From JACCYQ01 sp036675565 (GTDB taxonomy: Bacteria; Bacteroidota; Bacteroidia; Chitinophagales; Chitinophagaceae), in assembly GCA_036675565.1 (NCBI GenBank), contig JAKFER010000319.1, forward strand, positions 1 to 64,000: 64,000 nt of DNA, read 5' to 3'. The notes below the pieces were generated by a model that saw only the letters and a list, made by a program, of their open reading frames with translations, searched no databases and was not told the origin of the DNA. Position 1 is the first letter of the stretch; each line of letters opens with the position of its first letter. Positions 52,268-61,413 of the stretch are shown here, in pieces. The position numbers and the translations under genes were made by a program.

Positions 52268-53659
52268 TTACATAAATTCCCGGATATCCTGCATCAGGCG
52301 CATGGCAATATTATTTGCAGTTGTTTCATAACTGCTTTCAGCATAAATGCGAATGATAGGCTCTGTGTTGGATGTACGCAAATGCACCCAATCATTGTCA
52401 AACTCAATTTTCAGTCCATCTTCGCTATTGGTTGGATGGTTCCGGTATTTCTGTTTTATTTTTTCGAAGATATCTTCCACGTTCACCCCATTTTCCAATT
52501 CAATCTTATTTTTTGAAATGGTGTATTCGGGGTAATGACTGCGTAGAGATTTTAGTCCTTTTTTATTATTGGCCAAATGACTTAATAATAAAGCGATTCC
52601 GATCAGTGCATCCCTGCCATAATGAAAATCCGGAACAATGATGCCGCCATTTCCTTCCCCGCCGATTACAGCATTCACTTCTTTCATTTTTTTCACCACG
52701 TTCACTTCACCCACGGCAGAGGGAAAATATTCTCCACCATACTTCAACGTTAGTTCCTTCAAAGCTTTGGTGCTGCTCATATTACTAACCGTATTGCCCA
52801 TTCTTTTACCCAGGATATAATCAGCAACGGCTACCAGTGTATACTCTTCTCCGAAAAGTGTTCCGTCTTCATTCACAAAACATAAACGATCAACATCCGG
52901 ATCAACCGCAATACCCAGGTCTGCTTTTCTAGAGACCACTTCGGCGCTCAGACCGGTTAAATGTTGTGGTAATGGTTCGGGATTATGTGCAAAACGACCA
53001 TTCACCTCTTCGTTCAATACCGTAATATTTTCTACGCCCAATGCCCTTAACAAAGCAGGAACGTAGGTTGCACCGGTAGAATTTATTCCATCAACAACAA
53101 TATTAAAATTCCTGTTTGCAATAGCCTCCTTATCAACCAAAGAATAATTTAATACGGCATCAATGTGTTTCTGCATATAAGAATCATCCTGGCGGACTTT
53201 ACCCAATGCATCAACACTTGCAAAATGGAATGTTTCTTTTTCAGCTATCTCTAAAATTTCCTGGCCGGCTTCAGCACTGATAAATTCACCATCACTGTTT
53301 AATAATTTCAAAGCATTCCATTCTTTGGGATTATGGCTGGCAGTGAAGATGATACCGCCATCGGCATTTTCCATAACAACCGCCATTTCTACAGTAGGTG
53401 TGGTTGTTAGTCCCAGGTCAACAACATGGATGCCAGATGCGATCAAAGTATTAATGGCCAGGCTGCTAACCATTTCCCCGCTGATCCTTCCATCGCGACC
53501 TACAACTACAGTTAAAACTTTTGATTTGTCTTCGCGGATATTTAATAACAAACTTCCAAACGCAGAAGTGAATTTTACAACATCCAGAGGCGTCAGGTTA
53601 GTTCCTGTTGTTCCGCCAATGGTTCCCCGGATGCCGGAGATACTCTTTATCAATGCCAC
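52268..53659 (-). CDS. glmM: Phosphoglucosamine mutase / phosphohexomutase
   Basis: Phosphohexomutase of 463 residues, probably interconverting glucosamine 6-phosphate and 1-phosphate for cell-wall precursors. The phosphoserine is Ser108 in TASHNP, the metal loop is VDPDVDRLCF, the sugar-specificity loop reads GGEGNGG, and the phosphate-binding end is RTSNTEPIIRIYAES. The start is GTG at 53659, giving the family-typical N-terminus MALIKSISGIRGT; no ATG fits. A -7 element lies 20 bases upstream. Phosphomannomutase activity is the main alternative, but the EGNGG loop and the N-terminus favour the GlmM-like group of Bacteroidota. Confidence 0.9.
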   Translation of the reverse strand: MALIKSISGIRGTIGGTTGTNLTPLDVVKFTSAFGSLLLNIREDKSKVLTVVVGRDGRISGEMVSSLAINTLIASGIHVVDLGLTTTPTVEMAVVMENADGGIIFTASHNPKEWNALKLLNSDGEFISAEAGQEILEIAEKETFHFASVDALGKVRQDDSYMQKHIDAVLNYSLVDKEAIANRNFNIVVDGINSTGATYVPALLRALGVENITVLNEEVNGRFAHNPEPLPQHLTGLSAEVVSRKADLGIAVDPDVDRLCFVNEDGTLFGEEYTLVAVADYILGKRMGNTVSNMSSTKALKELTLKYGGEYFPSAVGEVNVVKKMKEVNAVIGGEGNGGIIVPDFHYGRDALIGIALLLSHLANNKKGLKSLRSHYPEYTISKNKIELENGVNVEDIFEKIKQKYRNHPTNSEDGLKIEFDNDWVHLRTSNTEPIIRIYAESSYETTANNIAMRLMQDIREFM

Positions 53660-53678
53660 AAATAATAATTTAAGGTGG

Positions 53679-53686
53679 CAAAAATA
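53679..53686 (-). promoter_or_regulatory. Promoter -7 element for glmM
   Basis: The minus strand reads TATTTTTG, matching TAnnTTTG, 20 bases upstream of the GTG at 53659. A TTTT about 18 bases further up may replace the -33 TTTG. It supports the choice of the GTG as start. Confidence 0.5.
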
Positions 53687-53731
53687 CGGTTTTCATCGCG
53701 AAGGAAAATGCATAATTGATCCAACACTAAT

Positions 53732-53763
53732 TTTGTTCAGGGAATCTCAGGGGGTTAAATTTG
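53732..53763 (+). promoter_or_regulatory. Complete Bacteroidota promoter for the methyltransferase gene
   Basis: TTTG (53732-53735), 20 bases, then TAAATTTG (53756-53763): both elements of the Bacteroidota vegetative promoter at the expected spacing. The ATG at 53777 follows 13 bases later, so the leader is only a few bases long. It is the best promoter match in the window. Confidence 0.7.
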
Positions 53764-53776
53764 CCAAAAATTTAAA

Positions 53777-54523
53777 ATGCCCCAACAGGCCTGGTACCAA
53801 AACTGGTTTAACTCTCCATATTACCACAAATTGTATTTTGAACGTGATGTGCAGGAAGCAGAAGAATTTATTAAAAGACTGATTAAAAAACTACAACCAG
53901 CCACAGGCAGCCGGATGCTGGATGTTGGATGTGGTAAAGGAAGACATAGTGTAAGTCTTTCAGAAATGGGTTATGCCGTTACGGGCATAGATATCAGTAC
54001 AGAAAGCATTCAATATGCCAGGCAATTTGAAAATGATTCGCTGGAATTTTACCAGCATGATATGCGATTACCATTCAGGATTAATTATTATGATTATGTT
54101 TTTAATTTTTTTACCAGCTTCGGATACTTTAATACCCGCAGGGAACATGATGATACCATGCGAACCTTTGCGGGTTCATTAAAAAAAGATGGCATCCTTG
54201 TAATTGACTATCTCAATGTTCATTTTGCTGAAGAAAATATTCTTCATCATGAAGAAAAGAAAGTGGGCGATACCACTTTCACTTTGCGCCGCTGGCATGA
54301 TGATGACCATTTTTATAAAAAGATCATCATCGAAGATTCTCTGCTATCGGACCAACTCGTTTTTACAGAAAAAGTAGCCAAGTTCACTATTGGTGATTTT
54401 ACCGACATGCTTTCCTTCCAGGGCATGCAGGTACAGGAAGTATTTGGTGATTATAATTTAAACAAGTACGATCTGAATAAAGCGCCAAGATTGATATTGA
54501 TTGCTAAGAAAACAAGGGTTTAG
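53777..54523 (+). CDS. Class I SAM-dependent methyltransferase
   Basis: Cytoplasmic methyltransferase of 248 residues. The SAM-binding loop MLDVGCGKGRHS is at 47-58, with GIDIS at the end of strand 2 and YDYVFNFFTSFGYF in place of the substrate-region motif. The C-terminal part contains an extended beta segment (FTLRRWHDDDHFYKKIIIEDSL) common to a family of uncharacterised small-molecule methyltransferases. Substrate unknown. It is transcribed from its own promoter, divergent from glmM and convergent with the LTA-synthase-like genes. Confidence 0.88.
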   Translation: MPQQAWYQNWFNSPYYHKLYFERDVQEAEEFIKRLIKKLQPATGSRMLDVGCGKGRHSVSLSEMGYAVTGIDISTESIQYARQFENDSLEFYQHDMRLPFRINYYDYVFNFFTSFGYFNTRREHDDTMRTFAGSLKKDGILVIDYLNVHFAEENILHHEEKKVGDTTFTLRRWHDDDHFYKKIIIEDSLLSDQLVFTEKVAKFTIGDFTDMLSFQGMQVQEVFGDYNLNKYDLNKAPRLILIAKKTRV

Positions 54524-54599
54524 CGTTAAGAGTTAAGTAATTATTCAATGCCGGAACAATGTTGAACTTTTTTTCTAAACTCTAAACAATTTTTCCAAC
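54524..54599. repeat. Convergent spacer with TTAAGAGTT / AAACTCTAAA inverted words
   Basis: The 76-base gap holds GTTAAGAGTTAAG near one end and CTAAACTCTAAAC near the other, an imperfect inverted repeat (11 of 13 pairs) able to form a long stem for both convergent transcripts. The AAACTCTAAAC wording recurs in 50990-51020. Confidence 0.45.
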
Positions 54600-56573
54600 C
54601 TATTTCTTGTTATTCTTCAACATCCATTTAGCTGTTTCATAATAAGCGATAGTAGTTTTAGACATTCGGTGTTTCAGGCTGTCTTGCTGGTGCGGGGTTA
54701 AGTTCAATGAATTGCTTTTAACAGGAAATAATTGTTCGCTTTTAAAATTGATATTCTGCGTAAAAAAATAATCATCCGTCACCATGCCGATCTTTCCTTC
54801 ATCATGACTGATGATAAAAGCAAAATTATTTTCCTTGCCCGGCATTAAAAGGTTTCGACCCAGTGTTTTATTGATATATGGCTGATGTATCATGGATGCA
54901 ACTGTTGGCAACACATCCACTTGTGATACCGTTTCCTTTCTCAGTTCGGGTTTTAAAAGGTGCGGCGCATAAAATAATAAAGGAACATGCATATCCGTTA
55001 GCCGCTGATCGGTCCAAACTTTTGGATATACTTTTAATGCATTCCCTGAAACACCATGATCACCAACAAATACAAAAATGGTATTGGCAAAATATTTTTC
55101 TTCTTTCGCTTTATCGATAAATTTTTTAAAACAGTAATCAGCATAGCGGAAGGCATTAAATTCTTCTATTGTTTCAAAACCATATAATTCAAGCGTGTCT
55201 TCAGGCACCTGCAACATCTCAAAATCATTATCCTCTTCCGGAATGGTAAAAGGGCGGTGATTATTGGCTGTTTGGATGATGGCAAAAAAAGGTTTTTCCT
55301 GCCGGCTCAAATGTTCATTTGCTTCTAAAAAAAGATTTTTATCACTGATGCCCCAAACATTCATGGGTGCCGATTTAAAGCTGCCTTCCGTAAACATCTG
55401 CAGGCTGTCAATGTTATTTAAAAGGCCTACAAAATTGTTGAAGCCCGGGCTTCCACCCAAAAAATAAAACTTATCGTACCCTTCAAAATTATTGATAATG
55501 GAATGCTGTTCCTGCGATTCGGGCACACGGGTTGAAAACTTGGATAACTGCACATCCGGTATACCTGTAACGGTTGCAAATAAACCACGTGCCGTTGAAA
55601 AATGCGGAGTAAAACATCGCTCAAAAAATATCCCTTCTTTAGTTAAATCATTAAAGTATGGCGTCGTATTCAAAGGATTGCCACTCATTGTACTTTTGTA
55701 CATGCTGAATGATTCGCAAAGTACCAGGACCACATTTGGGTGACTTTCAAGGGATTTACTACCGGGTAAAATCTCTCTCCGGTAACCAAAAGTTCCTGTG
55801 GGTGGTAACTGCAGCAGTTGTTTCATTTCATCGAAATGATTGCGTGCCGTTGTTTCATTATTTACCGGTTTCCTGAATTTTAGAGTGGTAAAAAAGTTTT
55901 GTAATGGATTTAATGCGAGGTATGATTTAAAATTGTCCTGGTAAATAAATGCCGTTTTCCAACTCAATGGCGATGAAGAAAATGTTCCATAAACAAACAT
56001 GGCCAATAACAATGCGCCTGCAATAAACCAGCGACGACGGTAAGGAATACCGAGTCCATCCGTTTTACTGGTTACATAAATATGACTGCGGCGGTATAGC
56101 CACATGATAAATATTACTGCAATTACCAGTGCCATCAACAGCCAAAAGATGGGGTAAGACTGCCATAACATGGAAAGCGAAATTTGCGCATCTTCTACAA
56201 AATTCAAAGCACTCGCATTTAAACGGGTACGGTTGTATGCAAAATTTCCAAAATCAGCTCCAAAGAAAAAGAAGATAAAAAAAGTCATGATAGCTAAATA
56301 CCAGGTCCATATTTTTTTATTCAGTTCAGAATAAAAAGGTGAAAGATGTGGTAACAGGCTGGCCAGGATGATGGGTAATAATACAATGGATATCCAGCGC
56401 AGATCGAAACGCAAGCCAAGCAAAAACGAGGGAAGTGTATCGGTAATACCCAGGTCAGCCGGCTTAAAAGACAGGTAGGCAGCTACACGAAAAAAAGTGA
56501 ATATGCAAACAAAGATGATAAACAAATTTATCACCCATATAATCGTCTTTGGTATTTTATATCTGATCAGCAT
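54600..56573 (-). CDS. LTA-synthase-family sulfatase-type transferase (copy 1)
   Basis: Inner-membrane protein of 657 residues with five N-terminal transmembrane helices (to about residue 190) and a periplasmic sulfatase-fold domain. Catalytic-domain features are VLVLCESFSMYKS, NTTPYFNDLTKEGIFFERCFTPHFSTARG (the Ser/Thr next to ARG is the likely nucleophile), and the metal motif FVFVGDHGVSGN. Gram-positive members make lipoteichoic acid; Gram-negative ones transfer phosphoglycerol or phosphoethanolamine to envelope glycans or lipids. It is a paralog of the gene 45 bases upstream and was probably formed by duplication. The acceptor is unknown. Confidence 0.88.
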   Translation of the reverse strand: MLIRYKIPKTIIWVINLFIIFVCIFTFFRVAAYLSFKPADLGITDTLPSFLLGLRFDLRWISIVLLPIILASLLPHLSPFYSELNKKIWTWYLAIMTFFIFFFFGADFGNFAYNRTRLNASALNFVEDAQISLSMLWQSYPIFWLLMALVIAVIFIMWLYRRSHIYVTSKTDGLGIPYRRRWFIAGALLLAMFVYGTFSSSPLSWKTAFIYQDNFKSYLALNPLQNFFTTLKFRKPVNNETTARNHFDEMKQLLQLPPTGTFGYRREILPGSKSLESHPNVVLVLCESFSMYKSTMSGNPLNTTPYFNDLTKEGIFFERCFTPHFSTARGLFATVTGIPDVQLSKFSTRVPESQEQHSIINNFEGYDKFYFLGGSPGFNNFVGLLNNIDSLQMFTEGSFKSAPMNVWGISDKNLFLEANEHLSRQEKPFFAIIQTANNHRPFTIPEEDNDFEMLQVPEDTLELYGFETIEEFNAFRYADYCFKKFIDKAKEEKYFANTIFVFVGDHGVSGNALKVYPKVWTDQRLTDMHVPLLFYAPHLLKPELRKETVSQVDVLPTVASMIHQPYINKTLGRNLLMPGKENNFAFIISHDEGKIGMVTDDYFFTQNINFKSEQLFPVKSNSLNLTPHQQDSLKHRMSKTTIAYYETAKWMLKNNKK

Positions 56574-56617
56574 GAAGAAAACGGGCTAATAAAATTACAG
56601 TTAAAAACAGGAAGGAA

Positions 56618-58615
56618 TTACCTGGACTTATTGTTTAACAAAAGATAATGGGCTGTATGATACCATGCTTCTGTCATCCGGCTCATGTTTTTACGAATAG
56701 AATCCATTTCCACATTCTGCGGGATCTTATCATTATTGATAATAGAAACAAATGATTCTTTCTTTGAATTTATTCCACGGGTATAAAAATAATCTTTATG
56801 TAAAACGCCTATCTGCCTGGTATCATGGTCAATAATAAAACTGTAATTAACCTCCCCAGAATTGGATCTCAGGTCAACGCCCATACCGGTATTGGTATAT
56901 GGAATTTTCAATAAACCGGCTATGGTAGGCAACACATCCACCTGCGATGAAATGATTGAGGACCGTTGCGGTTGCACTTTTCCGTTATGATAAAATAACA
57001 AGGGCACATGCTCGCAGGCCAATCCTTCATCAACCCAGGCTGAAGGAAATTGTGGTAAAGGATCTTTACACCGAATGCCATGATCGCCAACAAAAACAAA
57101 CAAAGTATTATCAAAATAAGTTTCTTTTTGTGCCGACTTCATGAATTGCTCAAAAGTAAAATCAGTATAACGAAAGGCATTGAATTCATCTAGAGATTCA
57201 AAACCATATTTTTTTAAAGTATCGGCAGGGACATTTTCCAAAACTTTGAATACCTTTTTATCTTCTTCAGGAATAGTATAAGGCCGGTGATTATTGGCAG
57301 TTTGAATGATGGCGAAAAAGGGTTTTTCCTGTTTAGCCAACACCTTATTAGCTTCCTTAAACAGGTTCAGATCGCTGATACCCCAAACATCTACACTGGG
57401 CACATCATAATCGTCTTCTTCGTACAATTTTACGCCATGAATATTATTGGTGATTACACCACGGATATTGGCCCAACTGGCACTGCCACCCAGAAAATAA
57501 AATTTCTCATATCCTTTAAAATCATTGATAATGGTATGCTGGTCTACCGCCTGAGGATTGCGGCTGGCCGTTTTTACCAATTGCACATCTGGAATACCTG
57601 TAATGGTAGCCCAAATACCACGGGCTGTACCATAATGCGGCGTAAAATGGCGATCATAAAATAAACCCTGTTTACTCAGGCTATCAAAAAAGGGCGTGGT
57701 GTTCAGTGGATTGCCCCACATGGAACTTTTATAAGCACTGAAACTTTCACAAATTACCAGCACCACATTGGTTGGTTTTAATCCTTCGGGATTAAACATG
57801 ACCGAACGGGTAAAATCCAGGTTTTTGGTTGATGCATTCTCAACTCCAAAATAATCGGCCATTAGAGGATAATGCTTTTTAACGGTTTTGATATCATATT
57901 CAGCCCGGCGAAAATTCAGCGTACTGAAAAAACTCTGGAAAGGATTTAAAGCCAGGTTAGAATGATAGGTATTACCCAAAGTAAACGCATCGCTCCACCG
58001 CAAAGGGAAACGCCCGGCCTTTCCATAAATACAAAATCCCAGGAATAAAAAAACGGTAATAAAAGTTATGATCCTCCCGTTCCTTTTAATAGTTACAGGT
58101 TTGTGAGAAACATGAAAAAGTTTGCGAGTGATCCATACCAAAAACCCAATGATCACCAATAAAACAAGTGATAATTGTATGATGGGGTATGATTGCCACA
58201 TCATCTGGAAAGAAATGCCGGCATCATCCAAAAAATTTAAAATATTGCCGTTAAGACGCTGGGTTAAATAAGCGTAATAATAGTAATCAAATCCATAAAA
58301 TAAAACAAGTGTAGTAATTGCGAGGGCAAAATAACCCGTCCACCATTTCTGAGCTTTTTGATTATGAAAAGGATCTATCCTTTTAAAACCGGCTAAAATG
58401 AGCAGTGGTAAAAAAACTATGGCAAGGACCCTTGCGTCAAAACGAAGACCTAACCAAAATGATTCGGAAAGATTGGTCCAATTGGAGTTAGCAGGATGAT
58501 ATTGCCAGTGAAATAAAAAACGGAATAAGGTCATCACCCCAATTAAAAACCCGAACGTCAGTAATATCCAACGTGTGATGGGTGTAAGTTTAATCCGTGA
58601 AGCCTGTAATTGCAA
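56618..58615 (-). CDS. LTA-synthase-family sulfatase-type transferase (copy 2)
   Basis: Paralog of the previous gene, 665 residues, with the same plan: five transmembrane helices, then a periplasmic sulfatase-like domain with VLVICESFSAYKSSMWGNPLNTT, RHFTPHYGTARGIWATITG and FVFVGDHGIRCKDP. No ATG fits the N-terminus; a TTG at 58615 gives MQLQASRIKLTPITRWILL, placing helix 1 as in copy 1. The two genes are 44 bases apart and surely co-transcribed. Divergent to it lies a PAP2 phosphatase gene, which could recycle lipid products made by such transferases. Function is inferred from family. Confidence 0.87.
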   Translation of the reverse strand: MQLQASRIKLTPITRWILLTFGFLIGVMTLFRFLFHWQYHPANSNWTNLSESFWLGLRFDARVLAIVFLPLLILAGFKRIDPFHNQKAQKWWTGYFALAITTLVLFYGFDYYYYAYLTQRLNGNILNFLDDAGISFQMMWQSYPIIQLSLVLLVIIGFLVWITRKLFHVSHKPVTIKRNGRIITFITVFLFLGFCIYGKAGRFPLRWSDAFTLGNTYHSNLALNPFQSFFSTLNFRRAEYDIKTVKKHYPLMADYFGVENASTKNLDFTRSVMFNPEGLKPTNVVLVICESFSAYKSSMWGNPLNTTPFFDSLSKQGLFYDRHFTPHYGTARGIWATITGIPDVQLVKTASRNPQAVDQHTIINDFKGYEKFYFLGGSASWANIRGVITNNIHGVKLYEEDDYDVPSVDVWGISDLNLFKEANKVLAKQEKPFFAIIQTANNHRPYTIPEEDKKVFKVLENVPADTLKKYGFESLDEFNAFRYTDFTFEQFMKSAQKETYFDNTLFVFVGDHGIRCKDPLPQFPSAWVDEGLACEHVPLLFYHNGKVQPQRSSIISSQVDVLPTIAGLLKIPYTNTGMGVDLRSNSGEVNYSFIIDHDTRQIGVLHKDYFYTRGINSKKESFVSIINNDKIPQNVEMDSIRKNMSRMTEAWYHTAHYLLLNNKSR

Positions 58616-58719
58616 ACAATGGTAATTAAAAAGTGCTAAAAATCAGGCGGCAAAGAAACAAATAAGTATGCAAATAATATCATAACACTTCTATTTCCTA
58701 TACATTGACGCTTAACCGC

Positions 58720-58727
58720 TATTTTTG
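58720..58727 (+). promoter_or_regulatory. Promoter -7 element for the PAP2 gene
   Basis: TATTTTTG matches TAnnTTTG. It lies inside the reading frame that extends upstream to a TTG at 58705, which argues that translation begins at the ATG at 58762 downstream of this promoter. Confidence 0.5.
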
Positions 58728-58761
58728 CATCCAATCAAAATACGCATTGCTTCTCATTATT

Positions 58762-59349
58762 ATGTGGCAAATTTTAGAATCAGCAGACAGGTGGTTATTT
58801 AAACTGATAAACAGCGGCTTAACAAACGATGCGTTTGATTATATCATGCCTTACCTGCGTAATTCAAATTACTGGCTACCCTTGTATCTTTTTCTCCTGC
58901 TTTTCGTTACCCTGAATTTTGGAAAAAAAGCATGGTGGTGGTGCCTTTTTTTTATTTGTGTCGTAAGCCTGACCGATATTATTAGCAGTCGTTTTTTTAA
59001 ATATTATTTTGAAAGGATACGCCCATGTAATGAAATAGACATGATAGACCAGGTAAGATTATTGGTCCGTTGCCCGAGTGGTTATAGTTTCACATCATCT
59101 CATGCCACCAACCATTTTGGCATGGCGGCATTTTTCTTTTTCACATTCCGCCACTTTTTGAAATACTGGGCCTGGCTCCCATTTGTTTGGGCCTTTTTTG
59201 TTGTGTATGCACAAATATATGTGGGCGTACATTACCCTTTTGATATCATAGGTGGCGCTATCCTTGGAATCTTCATAGCCTGGGTGCTGGCCTCCATTTT
59301 TAATAAACGATTTGGATTAATTAACTTAGATAATCAACAAGTAGCCTGA
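58762..59349 (+). CDS. PAP2-family membrane phosphatase
   Basis: Integral membrane lipid phosphatase of 195 residues from the ATG at 58762 (MWQILESADRWLF); an upstream TTG at 58705 would lie before the promoter element. The three PAP2 motifs are visible: KYYFERIRP, PSGYSFTSSHA and HYPFDIIGG with the catalytic histidines. Six helices are likely. Substrates may be undecaprenyl pyrophosphate or phosphatidylglycerol phosphate. Its stop overlaps the start of the next gene by one base (TGATG). The divergent LTA-synthase-like pair suggests a common role in envelope lipid chemistry, by inference. Confidence 0.88.
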   Translation: MWQILESADRWLFKLINSGLTNDAFDYIMPYLRNSNYWLPLYLFLLLFVTLNFGKKAWWWCLFFICVVSLTDIISSRFFKYYFERIRPCNEIDMIDQVRLLVRCPSGYSFTSSHATNHFGMAAFFFFTFRHFLKYWAWLPFVWAFFVVYAQIYVGVHYPFDIIGGAILGIFIAWVLASIFNKRFGLINLDNQQVA

Positions 59350-60641
59350 TGGAGATCTTTATATTGATCGGTTTGATTTTGTTAAATGGCGTATTCTCAA
59401 TGTCTGAAATTGCCCTGGTTTCCTCAAGGAAAGCAAGACTTGAAGCACAGGCAAATAAAGGAAACAAAAAAGCTAAAGAGGCCCTTCAACTGGCCAATCA
59501 CCCGGACAAATTCTTTTCAACCGTTCAGATCGGAATTACGCTCATCGGCATTTTAACCGGTATATTTTCCGGCAGAAATATGCAGGATGATATGCAGGGC
59601 GTGTTTAATCAATGGGCTGTTACAGCGCCATACAGTGATACATTAGCTACAGTCACCTTGCTAATCATCATTACCTATTTCACTTTGATTTTTGGGGAAC
59701 TGGTTCCTAAAAGACTGGGTATGTCCAGGCCGGAAGCCATTTCTAAATTCATGGCGAAACCCATGAGCGTTTTAAGTTTTATCACATATCCTTTTATCTG
59801 GTTATTATCTAAAAGCACTGCATTTATTTCAAAGATATTCAATATTAAATCTGATAATTCTGCTGTAACGGAAGAAGAGATCAAAGCCATCATCAGCGAA
59901 GGGACTGAACATGGAACCATTGAAGAAGCCGAACAGGAGATCATTGAACGTATTTTTCATCTCAGCGATCGCAACATTACTTCGATCATGACGCACCGCA
60001 GCGATATCATTTGGTTTGAATTAAATGACAATGAAGAAAAGATCAAGGAAAAAATTGTAAGTGAACCCCATTCCATTTACCCTATTTGTGATGGTGATAT
60101 TGATGAAGTGAAAGGGGTGGTATCTATCAAAGACCTTTATGTATCCAACGATCTTACCTTATTTAAAAACCTGATGAGCCCGGCGTTGTTTGTTCCGGAA
60201 AACAATTCAGCTTACCAGGTCCTGGAAAAATTTAAAGAATCGAAAGTGCATTGTTGTTTTATTGTGGATGAATACGGAAGTCTGCAGGGTATGATCACTT
60301 TAAATGATATTCTGGAAGCCATTGTGGGTGATATTCCACAGCCCGATTTTATGGATTATGCCATTACTGAAAGAGAAGACGGCAGTTACCTGGTAGATGC
60401 GCAATTACCTTTTTACGACTTCCTGACTAAGTTTGAAAAAACAGAATGGATGAATGAAGGCGAACGCGAATTTGATACGATGGCCGGTTTTATTTTACAT
60501 GAACTGGAACGCATACCCAAAACGGGTGACAAACTGGAATGGAAAGGTTTCGAATTTGAAATACTGGATATGGACGGTCACCGGATTGATAAATTGCTGG
60601 TCAAAGCCAGCGAAGAGATTAAGGATAATATGGAAGAATGA
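59349..60641 (+). CDS. CNNM/CorC-HlyC-type membrane protein with CBS domains
   Basis: Membrane protein of 430 residues with a DUF21/CNNM transmembrane region (about 1-190; GVFSMSEIALVSSRKARLEA and IIITYFTLIFGELVPKRLGM), a pair of CBS domains (about 205-335; SIMTHRSDIIWFE, GSLQGMITLNDILEAIVGD) and a C-terminal CorC_HlyC domain (FDTMAGFILHELERIP). Relatives are implicated in magnesium or cobalt efflux rather than true haemolysis. Complete. Translationally coupled to the PAP2 gene. Confidence 0.92.
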   Translation: MEIFILIGLILLNGVFSMSEIALVSSRKARLEAQANKGNKKAKEALQLANHPDKFFSTVQIGITLIGILTGIFSGRNMQDDMQGVFNQWAVTAPYSDTLATVTLLIIITYFTLIFGELVPKRLGMSRPEAISKFMAKPMSVLSFITYPFIWLLSKSTAFISKIFNIKSDNSAVTEEEIKAIISEGTEHGTIEEAEQEIIERIFHLSDRNITSIMTHRSDIIWFELNDNEEKIKEKIVSEPHSIYPICDGDIDEVKGVVSIKDLYVSNDLTLFKNLMSPALFVPENNSAYQVLEKFKESKVHCCFIVDEYGSLQGMITLNDILEAIVGDIPQPDFMDYAITEREDGSYLVDAQLPFYDFLTKFEKTEWMNEGEREFDTMAGFILHELERIPKTGDKLEWKGFEFEILDMDGHRIDKLLVKASEEIKDNMEE

Positions 60642-60781
60642 GAAAACAATGTGGCAATGAAGCAATTTGATAATGTGACAATGAAAATGTAAAATGCAAA
60701 ATGAAAAAATCAAACTTCTCCCTTTAAAGAACTTTTGACTTTTAAATTTTAATTTTTGAATTTATTTAAGGCAACTAAGAA
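60642..60781. repeat. Convergent spacer with CAATGTGGCAATGA-like repeats
   Basis: The 140-base gap starts with a run of related words (CAATGTGGCAATGAAGCAAT, then TTTGATAATGTGACAATG and AAAATGTAAAATGCAAAATG) and ends in A/T-rich sequence. The words resemble those at 50829-50855. No gene is visible. Confidence 0.5.
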
Positions 60782-61312
60782 TTAGAATTTAAAATTTGCC
60801 ACCTTATCAGGAAAATCAAGTTTTACACTTTTCCGTTTGCCATCCACTATTACATGCATAATATTGATCTGGTTTTCATTTAAATCGTGCAATAGCGAAT
60901 TTTTAATACTCAGTTTTTTTATTCCCTCTATTCTTTCCACTTCCAAAAAGCAATAAACCGCTTCAGAATCCTGCTCAAATCCCAAATAATTCAATTCGAT
61001 GGATTTATCATCCACGATCATCATTAGGTGTTTTTTAAAATAATCCTTTATCAGTTTATCCATTTCCGGCCGGTTCGGGTTTACCAGGTCAACTTTAGTC
61101 TTATAAGCATCACCCAGCACCTTTTCAAAATCATCCGTAAACATTTTGGCGGTTACTTCAAATACTTTATCATTCTTATTATAATTGATCTCGGTCACTG
61201 CCATATAAAATGGATGCATGCCTTCAACAGGCAATTCAACCTTATTTTGCATGGATATAAAAGGAAGCATAAATACCGGGATCAGTAACCACTTAAAAAA
61301 TGATGAAGCCAT
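60782..61312 (-). CDS. DUF6702 exported protein
   Basis: Small exported protein of 176 residues from the ATG at 61312 (MASSFFKWLLIPVF); a GTG at 61318 would add two residues. The signal-like hydrophobic start is followed by HPFYMAVTEINYNKNDKVFEVTAKMFTDDFEKVL, the typical opening of DUF6702. It is probably periplasmic, with a beta-rich fold. Function unknown. It is divergent from the HupE/UreJ gene and close to an M1 peptidase gene, an arrangement I believe recurs in Bacteroidota. Confidence 0.8.
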   Translation of the reverse strand: MASSFFKWLLIPVFMLPFISMQNKVELPVEGMHPFYMAVTEINYNKNDKVFEVTAKMFTDDFEKVLGDAYKTKVDLVNPNRPEMDKLIKDYFKKHLMMIVDDKSIELNYLGFEQDSEAVYCFLEVERIEGIKKLSIKNSLLHDLNENQINIMHVIVDGKRKSVKLDFPDKVANFKF

Positions 61313-61413
61313 TAACACAATTTTATTTTATGTTTACAAAAGTCTGATTTATTTTCAACTCTTCTGGTAGCATTTAGTTAAATAACACAATAGCGCAAAG
61401 GAACTGGTTAAGC

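Noticed and set aside
53325..53882. 185-codon plus-strand frame opposite glmM
   Set aside because: It is antisense to the well-supported mutase gene and runs into the methyltransferase in another frame; its residue pattern is that of a shadow frame.
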